Positions 11,602-24,707 of a DNA stretch of 64,000 bases are shown piece by piece (the stretch's first letter is position 1; each line of letters begins with the position of its first letter). The stretch lies in assembly GCA_003586115.2 (NCBI GenBank), contig QVOM02000034.1, positions 129,367,936 to 129,431,935 of the forward strand, given 5' to 3'. The notes below the pieces were generated by a model. The model searched no databases, was not told where the DNA came from, and saw only the letters and a list, made by a program, of their open reading frames with translations. The position numbers and the translations under genes are program-made. The DNA comes from Salvator merianae (taxonomy: Eukaryota > Chordata > Lepidosauria > Squamata > Teiidae).

Positions 11602-11960
11602 GGCTGCCTCCAGACACAAGACATACCTGGGGATTGTCTTGGCACTATATTGAGAAATCCAGACATACCCTAGGCATTCCCAGTATAGTGCCAACTGCAA
11701 TGCACAAGGCTTTGCAAAGCTTTATGGGAAATCCAGCCACAAAATCAGGTTTCTAGTAATAGATCTGTTTAACTTCATATCTGATGAGGAGCTTAGGCGA
11801 TCAGTCCAAGAGCACAAAAAAACCCAGAAAGAAGCAGGCAGGTGCTTGGCTGAATTCCAATAGCCCCAGTTGGGCCCATTGCATCTGGCCGGGTATGGCA
11901 AAAAGCAATCACAGGTTCTTGTTTAGATCCTGCATTGCCTCTTGCCATCTGGAGGCAGCC
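11602..11960. mobile_element. 359-bp TIR element (family F4) flanked by AGA
   Basis: The left end GGCTGCCTCCAGA and right end TCTGGAGGCAGCC are perfect 13-bp inverted repeats. AGA occurs immediately outside both ends (11599-11601, 11961-11963). The interior has an imperfect hairpin around 'ggcactatattgagaaatcc... cattcccagtatagtgcc' (11640-11692). No transposase. TIR form and a 3-bp duplication fit a PIF/Harbinger-like MITE. Confidence 0.85.
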
Positions 11961-11963
11961 AGA

Positions 11964-12834
11964 GGCACATCAGACAGTTTCCAGTGTAAATGGGTGGTCT
12001 GGACTTAGAAAAGTCTTTTATTAATTCAGCTGGTAACTTCCCACAGGCATTCTAGCTTTTGTATCAAAGTACATAAGTACGCCTAATGCAAATTTGAGGA
12101 ATTACTCATTTTGTGATTGGAAAGATTTTACATTTCCCATATGGCATGTAACAATCCCTGCTTTCTTGCCTTGCTTTGTTTCATAAAATCCAGGTGACCA
12201 CTAGGTTTTTTTCAATTTCTATTCAGCTGGTTCATATAACACATAAGATTATTTGAGGCATGTCTGCTCCATTGGGATCCTGTTACTGTGTAATAACTAT
12301 CTGAAGGGAGATCTATTTTACGACCCTTTTAATCTGTGATCAGTTTTGTTCTCATAGTTCTTTGCTGCAAATCCTTTAACACCAGGGAAGCAGCACTTTG
12401 TAGTCACATCCAGCCATGCATCCTTTATAGCCATTTTAAACAAGCAGCACATAGTATCACAAGCAGTCATGCATTGTCTGCATAAAATGTTGCAGAGCTT
12501 ACCTACAGGGCTCTGATTTTCCTTCTTGTTTCTGGAATGTCTTGCACCCAACTTTTTTGGGGGGGAGGGGTTTGATAAAATCATCATCATCATCATCATC
12601 AAAGAAAACAAACAACCTAGATGTGTGAATGTACTCAAGTTTTTAAACTGCCAGGGTTGGCTGCATGAAAGGGAGGGCTTCATGAGTTAGGTGTGACCTT
12701 CTCTGCCACATGTTGCCAGGGCTACAGGTTGCTGCAGCCTAAGAACTGCAGTTTGTCAAGTTTTCTAGTATGGTTACAGCTCTCCCATTTACTCTGGAGA
12801 CTCTTGGATTTTGTAGTCTCCTTCTAGATTATAT
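11964..12834. other. Intron sequence with (ATC)n tract
   Basis: Unassigned. Contains a short (ATC)n tract at 12580-12601 and a G-run at 12549-12569. The 121-codon minus-strand frame at 12318-12683 passes through the ATC tract (poly-methionine) and has no family features. Confidence 0.55.
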
Positions 12835-13020
12835 GGGCCTGTTCGCACTTACAACAGTAGAACGTTCTAACTAGCATGCGGCCTTTCTGCACTTTCTACC
12901 TTAGAATGGGATTATTATAGTCCAGCTGCTCCTGGTACAGCTGTGAAGCACTCCACAGCTATACCAGGAGCAGCTGGACTATAATTATCCCATTCTAAGG
13001 TAGAAAGTGCAGAAAGGCCC
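12835..13020. mobile_element. 186-bp fold-back MITE flanked by TAT
   Basis: The outer ends GGGCCTGTTCGCACTT and AAGTGCAGAAAGGCCC match as inverted repeats with TAT on both sides (12832-12834, 13021-13023). Inside, 12880-13019 is an almost perfect hairpin: ggcctttctgcactttctac at the left pairs with its complement at the right, the arms continuing through ccttagaatggga and agtccagctgctcctgg. No coding capacity. Confidence 0.87.
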
Positions 13021-13181
13021 TATGTGTCCAAAAAAACCTTAAGAAACTGAGGTTCAAGTTATCGATTCTCACCTTCTAATTAGGAAACTAATAAGTTTTG
13101 ATAACAGACCCTCTGCAATCTCTGTGAATGCTCCAGTACTGTAAGAATCCACTTTGTTTGCTCCATATGCAATGGAAATTA

Positions 13182-13630
13182 GGGCCTTTCCACACTTACT
13201 ATTAGTATGGAACAAGAAGGGGTCTACTGGTCTCCCTTCCACACACTTGCGTGGGATAAGAGAGGACCCATACCCTCCTAGTTTGTTCTGTCTGCATAGG
13301 ACAGAACACGGACCCCAAATGGTGTCCTAATCGAGGTCTACCAGCATACTAGGAGGTGGTATACTGGACCATGGAGCATGCCTCCATGGTCCAGTATACT
13401 GGGGAGATTCATTTCAGCAGTACAAGAAAGCTGACAGCCAAAATGCCCCCACCAAGAAACTTTGGCCTTTGGATCATTTGGAGTCTGCCCTTACCAGCTC
13501 CAAAGCTTATGTAACCTTCAAAGCCGGTGCAGGGATTGGTATAGAACAATCTGTCCTAATGTGGCCTGCCTTGTTCCACACCAGGAGCAATCCATCTCAG
13601 CTTGGGATGGATTGATTATTCTGGGGCAGC
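13182..13630 (+). mobile_element. Non-autonomous TIR element, family F2 (copy 3)
   Basis: The left end GGGCCTTTCCACACTTAC follows TTA (13179-13181). The right end near 13630 is weak (ggggcagc, then ATTA). The interior shares the F2 order: pre-hairpin, 'ggtctaccagcatactaggaggtggtatactggaccatgg', and the hairpin 'tatactggaccatggag/ctccatggtccagtata' at 13368-13403, then 'ccccaccaagaaactttggcc'. Confidence 0.75.
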
Positions 13631-13634
13631 ATTA

Positions 13635-14310
13635 AAATGGCTCAATCCAGAAAAAAAAACACTGGCTCAATTGAGAAAAAACACTAGCTCACCCTGTAGT
13701 GATGATTACTATACCATGCATATGAAGCATTATATAAATGCTCAGTGCTATTAATATTACCCAAATTATTTGCAATATGACAATAGGCCTGTACAAGCTG
13801 TGACTTATCAATGTTTTCTCCTCCTTCTTTTCCTCCCTCCTGCCAAGCTTAGCTTGAACTGTGCAGTTTTAACTACAAAATCATGGGAGTTATCTGTCAC
13901 AGTCCAGAATCAAGATACAGTCAACAGCACTGGATGTTAACAAAAAGCACTAATAGTGTGCTGCATGTGTTGTTTATTTCAGCTTCCAAGATGGTGTTAT
14001 GCCTCTATGCACGTGTAAGGTGCAAAAATATGTGCATATGCATTCTTCATGAGAATCAGCACTGCTCTTTTGTCTTGGACAAGCTTCTGAATGTCTCAAT
14101 AGTTAGAAGCTTTGCTCTACTAATGGGGGATGTGGAAAATCACAGTATTTGCCAGCTAATCACCTTAACCTGAATTGTAGTTCTCCTCATTGTTCATAAG
14201 GTACAAGGACTTTGGATAGTCAAAGGACCCTTGTCTGAACCTAACTGTTTTTCCATCTTCAGAAGCATATTTTCCTATTTGGACTTTTGCTTATCACTAC
14301 ATATGACACA
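13635..14310. other. Intron sequence, nothing recognised
   Basis: Unassigned. The small plus-strand frame at 13883-14173 has no family motif. Confidence 0.5.
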
Positions 14311-15505
14311 GGCCGCGGTCCGACATCGTAAATTTAATCCGTATCAGAAGAGTACAAGGACTGAATTTGTCTTCTGATTGTTCCCACAGTTACAGTTTAA
14401 CACGGACTCAATCCGTACTTCCTCGTTCCCACACTGATATTTCCCGTGCTTGGCACAGAGAAACAGGACCTTTTCTGCCTCCACCCCTCATCAAATTCTC
14501 CTCCCTGTGCAGTCACTGATGGCTGCAGTCCCAGTGTTCAAATCTTGACATCACAGGGGCGGGAAAGTCAAGCTCCACTCTCCGTATGTCCCTGCTGCGG
14601 CCTCAGAACATGGATTCACTTGGCAGCGTTACTAGTCATTCGCCATTTGCTCCTTCTCCCCACTACAGCCTCTATCTACACAAGCAGAACTTTAAAACTA
14701 TGTGTACCGCACAATTAAGCTTTTTAAAGGGCTGATGGCGATTTCTGCTCCCTTGCAAGTGCACTTTTGCGCAATTGTGCAATTTAAAAGTAGCGCAAAA
14801 GCAGGGAGAGGTCCATAACGAAGGGAAAAAGTGGGGAGGGGACGTGGGGGGGCTCTACTATCTTGACAGTGCAGTTCGTCACCAGCAAATGGACTCTGCC
14901 TCATCTTCCCCCAAGACATCCACAGCGGCATGTGTCCCCGCTGTGTAGCTGTGTGCTGCCGACGGCAAAACTGATCTTGAGTGGCTTCTTTGTTGGGGCA
15001 AGAGGACTGCAGCCCCAAACAGGGGCAGTTTATTTTTTGGTTTAAAGAGCAGACGGAAGTGGAGGAAGTCTTTAATTTCTTCCTGGCAGTGTCGAATGGG
15101 GGATAAAGAAAGAGAAAGGACCGCAGCTTAGCGAAGTAAAGAGGAGGATGGTTTCTTTCCCCCTGGAAGCGACGAAAGGGGGGATAATGGAGGCAGAGGA
15201 AACTACTGCGCTTCCTGCCCACCCACAAAGTCTGTCATTGGACGGCACAAAATGGGGATCTCTCCCTCTGCACGCCCCCCAAAAAGTACAGTCCCTCCCA
15301 AATAGTCTCTTTCCCCGTTCCCACATCGCAAAGTAAAGCACACTAACGATCTGGAACGACTTGAGACTTCACTAAATCCGAATACAAAGTAGTCCGGATT
15401 TCGCCGATATAGTCCAGAAAAACTATGGAACGGCAAGATCATGTTGGGACAGCAGGAACTGAAGACAGCCTGTAAACTGATTAAATGCCGTGTCGGAATG
15501 TGGCC
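14311..15505 (-). mobile_element. 1.2-kb TIR element, family F1 (copy 1)
   Basis: The left end GGCCGCGGTCCGACATCG and the reverse complement of the right end GGCCACATTCCGACACGG are similar inverted repeats. ACA lies on both sides (14308-14310 and 15506-15508; the identity extends to ACACA). This is the best-preserved F1 copy and is more GC- and CpG-rich than its surroundings. The minus strand holds an open frame (15203-15442) shared with copies 3 and 4 (PDYFVFGF, SSRSRSL). No transposase motifs. Likely non-autonomous PIF/Harbinger-like. Confidence 0.83.
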
Positions 15506-18500
15506 ACACAGACAACCCTGAGTTCTAAGGTGTGATATGGGCGGGTGAATTGTCTCTGAAAAGCAGAGCTGAGGATATCAGCCCACCTTACTTAAGTTGC
15601 ATTTCTCCTCTACACTCCAAAGAAAAATGGGGCTTTTGGCTGGATTTGGAAATTTGCCTAGATATGTCACCCTTTTCCTGGCATACCGAGGAATGGAGCA
15701 GAGTGCTAGCTCCTTCCCTACACCTTCCAGTGCTTTTGAAGGGCACAGATCTGCCCCACTCCCTCTTCCCCATTTAAGTTGGCATGTCTGTAGCATCATT
15801 TAATGATTCCAAAAGACTGTGTTTCAGAGATCCTACTTATAACTGTCAATTGGAAAAGTACTAGGCTACTCACTTATTTTTCTCCCTTGCTGACATGGTT
15901 TTCTTGAGTAATACTTAGAAATGGCCAAATTAAAAAAAAATGTGTACACATATGCATGCACACACATACAAAGCTCAGATCGAACCATGCCTTACTTCAG
16001 GCCAAAGGCCAGCAACCCTTGCATGTGCTTTCTTTTGGAGGTGAGACAGGGACCTGTGCTACAGGAAAGTAACAGCGTCTATTAACAAGAGATTGATGAA
16101 TTCACAATTCAGGACATTTCTCCACTGCCCTGACAGGCGTCACCTGGGGGCAGAAGGCTCCACTGGAGCATCTTCCCTAGGTTGCCATCAAGTGCTTCCC
16201 TAGCTCCATTTATGCTGCAAGAACCCATCAAAGTTGTTGTGGCCAAGCAGGCACCTGCCCTCACCTCCAGCCTCCTGGGGATTACTCCAGAAGGTATCTG
16301 ATGCCACTGAAAGTGGCCTCCATAGGTATATGATACTGTAAGTGGAAATACTGCAGGGGAAAGCTAAAGGAAGATGATCTTTTTTCAGTGTGAGGTGGGC
16401 TTTAGCAAGTCTGATCATGGTGAACATACCTCTCCCAAATTCTAACACCTTTTTTTTTTCTTACTGCAGGGGAAGAATGGGTGGGCATGCAAACCCTGTA
16501 CAAATGCTTCCCTTTCCACTATAACAACATATAGGAACAATGAATAATATGACACACAGTGCCTTTGTCTCTTTTTCCTGTGTCAAGTGTGGTAATGATT
16601 ATGTTATAATAACCGTTAGTGCTCCAAGATCCCAGGCAAAGATTTCTTCTGCTTCTGCTACCTTTTCACTGGAAATGCCAGAAACACTAAACTGGGCTTA
16701 GTACTATGCTGCTGCTCTTGTTTTACTTACTCAGTAATGTCCAAATTCTGGCCAAACCTTCACTTTCTTTGTTTACTTTCTATGCTTTCCATCTTCTCCT
16801 CCCACCTACTTCTTTGCTTTCTTCCTAGGCACTGATGCAAATATGAAATAACTTAACTCCATACACTCTCTTGAGACCCACGGTGGAAATGCAAGGTAAA
16901 AAAGAGAGATAAGCACGTACACCAGTCCAGAAAACCTCCACTGCCAATGTAGGAAATTAAGAAGAATATCATATCCATAGGAAACTCTTTAGGCAGAGGA
17001 TTATTACAGAGCTGGTGGCAAAACTGATTAATACCTCATTTACTCAGGGTGAACTTAGAGAGATTTCTTTCTTTCATCCGTAAAGAAAGCATTTTTCACA
17101 CTAGATGCACCAAGCTGAGACATTGATACTGTGCTGACTGATCCCCAGACATTAATAACATAGAAGTATGAATGCCTCTGTGTGACCTAAGCATGCATTG
17201 GATGCTACCCAAGGAACATTTCAGCCATCCTTACTGCTGTTTGGCTCCAGAATTAGCCACTTGTTTATGTTTACTCTTAAAATCTTCCTTAGAGACATTC
17301 ATAACATTTCATTAATATTTGGTAGTATGACATATAGGAGGCCTGGACGATGCTAATGAAATTCTCCAAGGCCAAATAGAGTTTAAATGATCAAACACCA
17401 CAATCATTATCATAATGGAAATAAACTGTAACATCTTGGGTTTGCAAGCTCCTGCCCTCCCTCTTTTTCTCAAGCATACCTGTGAGAGGACCAGGAGCTT
17501 TTATTTTCATTTTTGAACAGCTGCAACTAATCACGTTACAACTAAACATTAAACAACAACCATCCAATCAATGGCAGGTTAAGGGTCACTTATAAACCAT
17601 AACTGCAGCTAATCAAAGACGGAAATTGATGCTTCCCAACATTTCCTCTCTGACCCACTTGAGAGTTCATGAGCTTAGGGTCACTACAGCTAATTCATTT
17701 AGTAATAAACTGCTATTTATCATGATATTCAATCACAGCTGGAGAATTTAGAAAATTTTAGCACATGTTCAGGATACATTCTGTTGCAGGATATGCCCCC
17801 ACACATTGTAAGTTGCTCTGCTTTATACTTTATGTTATTTTAATTCATTTCGGCACTCAAGTTATGGGCAAAAGAGCAACATGCTTCATTTTACAGACCC
17901 CGTTACCTCCTCCTGTATTAACCAAAATAAAAGAAAGAACCAGCTACTAAGAGTCTCAACTGATTTGTAAAACCATTCCTTGCTATCCATTGTTTCACTA
18001 GTTTTGGATCTTGTTACAGAGATAGAGTAGATTCCTTATAGAGAGCCAGACTGACAGAAAAAGGATGAAAAAGGTCCACTACAAGGTCCTGTAATGTACA
18101 CCACACAGTAGAACATGTTGGTTTAGTGGTGCTGATGGAGGTAAAAGCAGAGAGAAAGGAAAGTAGGATAAAAAAGACAAGGAGAGGTAAAGACGTTGAA
18201 ACTGGGAATACTTTGCAAAGTTACAAGTGACAGAATTATAGCACTGGAGAAGCAGCTTATGAACAAATATATTCTTCTGGAGACTGGTTTTCCAGATCTT
18301 GTCATCCCAAGTCACCGATCCACTGAAAAAACATGGGGTATAGATATTCTCAGAAAATTCAGCAATGGTTTTAAAACACAGAAACAGATGAGTTTGCTAT
18401 TCTTTACAAAAAAAATAACACTGATTATTGTCTGTTCATAGCTCCTATCAAACTGTATTGCTTTGAACTGTTTTGGCTTAGGGGATGACTGCACCTGTAT

Positions 18501-19014
18501 TTTTCTGAGCTATTGGAGGAATCTTGGTCTAAAGGAGTATCCACACCTATGGCAGTGGGCACCCTCTAGGGACACAGTGTTCAAACGCAAGAGATGCCTG
18601 CCCCCATAAAACACTCTGAGAAGGGCGCTGGAGCACCTGCAAGCACCCTCCATAGTGCCCTTAATTAGAGGAGGAGAAACGATTTGCACCTGTGGGTAGC
18701 GCCCTGGCAAAGTCCCACATCTGAGACCTTTTCTGTCATGATGGAGGGCCCTTCATATTAGGAGCTGACAACTCCAAAGATGGTGAGAGTATCTTGCAGG
18801 ATTTGTGGACACTCCATGTGCTTGGAGCACCCTGTGCTGCTGAGAGGTGGATGTAGCCTAAAACTGGTTATCTGCATAGGTTCTGTTGAAGCTCTGACAG
18901 AATCTATCTTTTGTGCAGAGTGGATTCTTTACAATCTGAGTGGTCTTTTCACCCATAATGAATCTGTCTGCTGTTCTAGATTATGTAGGGCAGGACCTGG
19001 GTATTCCCAGCATA
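15506..19014. other. Intron sequence, mostly unassigned
   Basis: 3.5 kb without recognised genes or well-preserved repeats. Contains a T-run at 16450-16459. Frames near 15532-15803 overlap each other on both strands and show no family motifs. Confidence 0.5.
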
Positions 19015-19050
19015 GTTCTTTTTCTTTCTTTCTCTTTCTTTCTCTTTCTT

Positions 19051-19122
<72 letters not shown>

Positions 19123-19168
19123 TTCCTTCCTTCCTTCCTTCCTTCCTTCCTTCCTTCCTTCCTTCCTT
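19015..19168. repeat. (TTTC)n-(TTCC)n compound microsatellite
   Basis: Irregular TTTC/TTTCTC units, then about 16 TTTC units, then about 13 TTCC units. It is pure pyrimidine on the plus strand and pure purine on the gene's sense strand. The poly-serine/phenylalanine/leucine frames across it are repeat artefacts. Confidence 0.97.
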
Positions 19169-21867
19169 GAGTTGAGCAAGTCAGCAATGGCTGGCTGACA
19201 GTCCCCAACTGGTTGGCTTCCAACCAGGTTCTCTTTCTCTCTCTTCTTAGCTTGTCTTTTTATCCCCTTCATCCCCCTTTAACTTTCACTCTCTTCCTTT
19301 TCCAGAAGGTATATAACAGGAAGAGGAGGCAATATCTGCAGGACTGCATGGTGAGATAGCAAACAGGGGGAGAGAACAGGGGGATACTGGGGTCTGCATC
19401 CATGTTCCTTTCTCTCCTTCACCATCACAGCCATTGCCACCGACTACAAAAGCAGATTGTCCATTCTGCTGAGTCCGCCTGAATGCCTGAGAAGACTCCC
19501 CTCCCCCACCCCTTCTTGTTTCAGTGATGTGTTTTTTTCAAGTCTTGAATGTGGCTTCAGCACTCCCTTTTTTCACCCCTCTTTCTCCTTGAATAATCTA
19601 GAACCAAGTCAGGCACTCAGCCACTGAGACATATAGTCCGCTCATAGTACGGCCTTTCTTATTCTTCGATTGCATAAGTTACATACACTTCACCACCATT
19701 CAGAATTTCCAAGGCCAGCTGGAAACTAGGAAGTAGCATGGAGGGCATGCAGTGGAGAGCAGGTGCATTATCTGTTCAATTTCTGTGGCACTCACCTGCC
19801 CCTCGCTTTTGTCTCATTGTCATAAGAGGCCAGTCTTGAGGACAGAACACACCTAATAGCCCCAGTCCTCCTTGTGTGGTTTGCTAATGCTGAGCTTCTG
19901 TTCAGCACAAGCCTAATTCTGATTATAAATGGCTTACACTTTTTTAAAAATTGGATAATGTACATCTTATATGGAAAGATGGTATATAAATAAAGATGTC
20001 ACTGAGTCTTTGGAGAAATTTGCAAACACTGGCAAGTCAGGTCCAGAGATCAATACTATTAATTTTCAATCTTGCGCTTCCTTAGAAACTTTGAGATAAG
20101 AGGGGGTGGACAGAGTCAGATTTATTTGGGTTTGCTGTTCTCTCCTCTTACTCTTCCAGGCACTCAAAGCTCCTGACAGCATTTTAGAACATGCCTGTGT
20201 AGCCACATGGCTTGTTGCCATGGAGACTAGAAGCTCTGCATGTTTTCAAACCTCCACTGATGGTTCACATTAAGCTCCTGTTTCCTCAGGGAAAAAAAAT
20301 CAAAAGGTTACATTGCTGCTGTGTCTATATACAAACATGCTCAAGCATGGTTAGCCTAATCCATTAAATTTAAATTCAGCAAAGCAATCTTGCTCTGTGC
20401 TGATGTGAAGGAAAGGGCAGAAAGAGATCTGATACAGAAGACTTGGTCAGTCCCACTTGCCGGACTTTCATCAATCTGTTGTAAGAAGATGTGGATTACT
20501 ATTCTATTACGGATTATACAGAACTTCTGTACCTCCCCCAAACCCTCAAATAATAAAGAGATGGAAACAGAGAAGGAGAAGCAGAGCTACAAAGTAGACA
20601 TCAGCAACCCAGAAAGTATCCACAACAAGCAACTGGGAGAAAGACAGACCTTTTTCATGCCTCAAAATCCATGGCCCACCTACCTTGAGTGATCTCCCAT
20701 TTAGGTCCCTCTCTCCTTGCCTAGCTCAAGTGTCTTCTGTGCCACTGTAGACTAATTTCAACAATTACAATTTGAAGCAAACAGAGACTGGTGGTCATAA
20801 TAAAGGGAACATGCTTTTTTCCCCAAGAAAATTCTAAGTAACTGGGGACCTGGAAGTCAATGAAAGGTGCTAACTTCTGAGATGTGCTGATCTGTGAGGT
20901 CCTCCCTGCAGCTTGATAGATGGTAGCACATTTCAGATCTCCAGTGTGTAACTGCTGAGGTGCAATAAAATTCAGTTGTGGTTCTAACTTCTCCTAACAT
21001 GGCAGAGCTCTTTCCACTTGGGTCCTTTTGAGAAAAAGGGTTAAGCCAATTCTCAGCATCAGTAAATAAATACTGTATCCTGTCACAGAGACAACATGCA
21101 GATTCAGAATTCGACCAAGAAAGTTTTTTTTCCATGATGAGGAGCCAGACAAAGCATGAGAAGTCCCACAACAAAAAGGCGAGGCAAGGTAATTTTGTGG
21201 TTTCCTATATCTTTTGGGCTTTAGAAACTGAAAGATGATCTGAGTTAACAATATTTGTGGGACCTCTACTTGACATCAAAGCAATTCAGACCAATTATTA
21301 ACAACAATTATCTGCCACTATTCCAAAACTAAAAAGATTTATTACAACGCACATCTTAGTGTACTGCAAAATACATTGTCTGACAAAAATAGGCTCTGTC
21401 TAATCCAAGAAAGTTTAAGCCATAAACACTCTTTTATAATGTAACTATGTGAATGACCATTCCCCTGATGCACATATGCTTTACTGCTAGTAAAGGAGAA
21501 AAAAAGACTGAGGCTTTAGTTTGCATTCATATCTGAAACAATTTGTGCTGAATTGTACTAAATCATACATACATGGTTTCAGAGAGATATTTTTTCTAAC
21601 ACTGGAAATTCTTCAATAAAAGCAGAGAAAGCAAGATTATTGTGTCAACTTAGTAGATATTTTTGAGGATGCCATGCAAATGGTGTTGAAATTCTCTGTA
21701 AATCCTTAGGATAAACATGCTCTTAATCTCTGGATTCTTCTTCATTTTCTGCAATAATTTATCGTCACCTTCAAGTCAAAATTGGTTTCTAGTGACTTAA
21801 CGTACACCCTCTCATGCAGATTTTCTGGCAACAATATGGAAGAGGTTTACCATTGTCTCCTGCTGAG
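19169..21867. other. Intron sequence, mostly unassigned
   Basis: A possible LINE 3' tail lies at 19935-19998 ('ggtatataaataaag' after a T-rich stretch), too short to classify. Otherwise no gene, RNA or mobile element recognised. Confidence 0.45.
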
Positions 21868-21960
21868 TTCCTTCCTTCCTCCTTCCTTCCTTCCTTCCTT
21901 CCTTCCTTCCTTCCTTCCTTCCTTCCTTCCTTCCTTCCTTCCTTCCTCCTTACTTACTTA
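21868..21960. repeat. (TTCC)n microsatellite
   Basis: About 20 TTCC units with single-base slips at the start and end, followed by three TTAC units. Confidence 0.97.
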
Positions 21961-22028
21961 ATTTCTCAGTCTAGACAACACCCCTGAGACTTCCTAGTTG
22001 TGTTCCCTTCAGGCACTAAACAGATCTG

Positions 22029-22526
22029 GCCCAATTTAGCTTTTGGGATTAACCAAAGTCAGTTATGTGCTGACATTGTTGATGTGGGCTACACATTTGA
22101 CAATGTTGGGCTACAACGTTCTAGTTGGTCCATTCCTACTGGATCGGTCCCCACCTGAAGCAGTTCCAGCTGTCCCAGAACAAGGGCATCCACACTTGAG
22201 ACAGCGGTTTCAGGACAGCTCCTGCACTGCTCTGAAGCTCACACAAACTTCAGAGTCTGCTCTTAGTCTCCCCATCTCAATGGCACAATTTTGTGTGCTA
22301 CCAAAATAGATTTCCCTGCTAAACTGGCAACCTTCTGCATGCCTCCTGGGCTGGTGTACTCATGAATAGGATGGCAGTAGACATTTTTAAAAGGATTTAC
22401 CACTGTCCCAGTATAGGTGGCCATTTTGAGCTTCCTAGGTCAAACTATGCTCTGCCCAATGTGAACGTAGTGTGCTAGCAGGGGTTATGGCCTCTCTGTA
22501 CCACACTATAGTGCAGAAGGAGTCTA
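22029..22526 (-). mobile_element. Non-autonomous TIR element, family F2 (copy 4), degraded
   Basis: The interior words 'agcagttccagctgtccc', 'acagctcctgcactgc', 'caatggcacaattttgtgtgctaccaaaatagat' and 'caaactatgctctgcccaatgtg' correspond to F2 copies in reverse orientation. The right end 'agtgcagaaggagtc' resembles the F2 terminus. The left end is not well defined. Confidence 0.55.
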
Positions 22527-22709
22527 GGCCTTGTAACATACTGGGAGAGTGGTTAGTGCAGAAATTTTCCAAAGATTTTCTAGTAATATCATCATGATAA
22601 CAACAAAGTATCTGGAATGGATAAACAAAGAGCAAGAGCTGGGAGAAAAGACCTCAAACTGGTAAAATTTCCTCTCTGAAATCTCATCTATCAAATAGTC
22701 TCTAGCTTA

Positions 22710-22845
<136 letters not shown>

Positions 22846-24215
22846 TATAATGCATTCAGCCATGGTGTGACAAATGAACTGCCTGTTATTATAGCTATGT
22901 GTCCTGCTATTTTTAATTGCAATGTTTGTTAGCAATACCTGCTGATTTCTACTTGTTCATTTGTGCAGCAATCAGGGAAGCACCCAAAGCCAACCAATTC
23001 ACACCTTCCACTTAATAAAGAATCCACATAGCAAGAACCAATGAGCCAGAGCAAAGGACATTTTTACAAAGTGGCTCTCAGACTTTGGAGTCCGCATGCA
23101 GCCAAACTGAGTTTAATTTAAGTTGTGCAGACTGCAGCTACTAAAATGCGGATGCTTAAGCTAGTCATTTTAAGCTGCCACACCTGAATCTATCAAGCTC
23201 AAAATAACATAACACGGTATGGGCTTGAGCTCATGACATGGAGAATGCTTGTAACACTTGGCTGCCACAGGCTGCCACGTTCATTTTTCCCCACCTTTAC
23301 CTTTTTACTTTTGCAAGTTCAAATGTAGCGTATCAACAGTAACTGCATGCCTCTTTCTATGCCAACAAGGTTACATGTTTCATTCTACTGAAAATTCAGA
23401 GGAGCCAAACAGGGGGAAAGAAAGATGCTCAGAGCCCAAGAAAGAAGTCGTTGAGAAAGAAAACTGACAGCTTAAAAGGTTGCTGGCAAGATTGCTTAAG
23501 ACTGTAATACCATTATTCACTGCCTTTTAATAAGCTTCTGCCCCCTCACCACTCCTGTGCTCCTTTGCAGACCCCATTCGTCCTCTTGGCAGGGAGTCTG
23601 GCCATGATGTTGGCCAACACAGTGATGCAGCAGAATGTGACTGTCTGGGGGAAGCAGTATCAATCTTCTCGGAATGAACGATTCTTCTTCTTTTGCTTTC
23701 CCTAAGACTAATTAAATCCTCATCTTTGTCTGACTCATCAGTACAACATTTTCAGATGGCCCAACACAGGAGATGCATTTGTGCCTCTGAAAAAGAGGAA
23801 TTGCCAAAGGCAAGCACAGCAGTTGTATTAAAAGTTGCTAGAACCCTTGGGGTGTGGCATCATTTATGAACTGAAACTGTTACATTGTCATATTCCCACC
23901 ACTCCAATTGCACAGCCCCATGTATCTGGTTAATATTATGCTGGAAGGCAATCCAAATCTAGTCTTTCCTTCTGTGAGAGCAAAGCAACAAAATGGAAAT
24001 AACACCATTTTAAGAAGTGATCCCCCCGGCTCCAAAAAGCATGGCATGAAAACTAGGAGGAGGGACAGATGGAGAGAAGATAGGAACGTGACCTACTCCA
24101 TATATTGTACCCAGACTAATCAAAAATGTAGAGCAGAGTGATCCCTGTCTTGTGATGGCTTTTAACTACAGATTCCAACTTTTGTTCTGCCTGTGATTTG
24201 AGTGGCTTCATCGTC
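22846..24215. other. Intron sequence, nothing recognised
   Basis: The first 1.4 kb of the intron upstream of the Cav2.3 exon (upstream in the sense of the gene). I looked here for the preceding exon and found no matching sequence. Confidence 0.5.
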
Positions 24216-24218
24216 TTA

Positions 24219-24704
24219 GGACCTTTCTGCACTTGCTGGTGTTCTACACCAGCAAGTGCACTAAGAACCCCCCTCTGCATGATAGTGTGGAATACAGGAG
24301 ACCCTGCCCACTGCTAGTATGCTCCGTCCACACAGGATGGAGCGTGATCCAGATCAGAAGCCTTCTGATCTGGATCTCCAGTAGTCCTTGATATCGAGGT
24401 ATCTGGCATACTAGTGGGTGTGATCTGGAACACAGGGGCATGCAGAACACACAGACCTCCATGTTCCAGTTTACAGGAGAACCCATTTCGGTAGTGTGCC
24501 TAATTGCACCACCAAAATGTGTCCCCCAGGGACTGTGAGGTCAAGAACTTTCGCTCCTAGCTGTTGGAGCACAAAGAGACTCGCTCCAAAGGTCTTATGA
24601 GCTCTGGGACCTCTGTGGAGGCTAGTCAGGATCATGCCAGCACTGTGCAATGGTCCTGTTCTTTACTAAAGGCAATTCATCCCATGGTAAGTGCAGAATT
24701 GCCC
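24219..24704 (+). mobile_element. 486-bp TIR element, family F2 (copy 5), flanked by TTA
   Basis: The ends GGACCTTTCTGCAC and GTGCAGAATTGCCC are inverted repeats with TTA on both sides (24216-24218, 24705-24707). Hairpins inside: cttgctggtgt/acaccagcaag near the left end and gatccagatcagaag/cttctgatctggatc at 24346-24376. This is the best reference copy for F2. No coding capacity. Confidence 0.87.
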
Positions 24705-24707
24705 TTA

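Noticed and set aside
12318..12683. 121-codon minus-strand frame
   Set aside because: Passes through an ATC microsatellite (poly-Met) and a G-run; no family motif, no splice sites.
14698..15228. 176-codon minus-strand frame, longest in the region
   Set aside because: Lies wholly inside F1 copy 1, not kept open in the other copies over this length, no transposase motif. Counted as part of the element.
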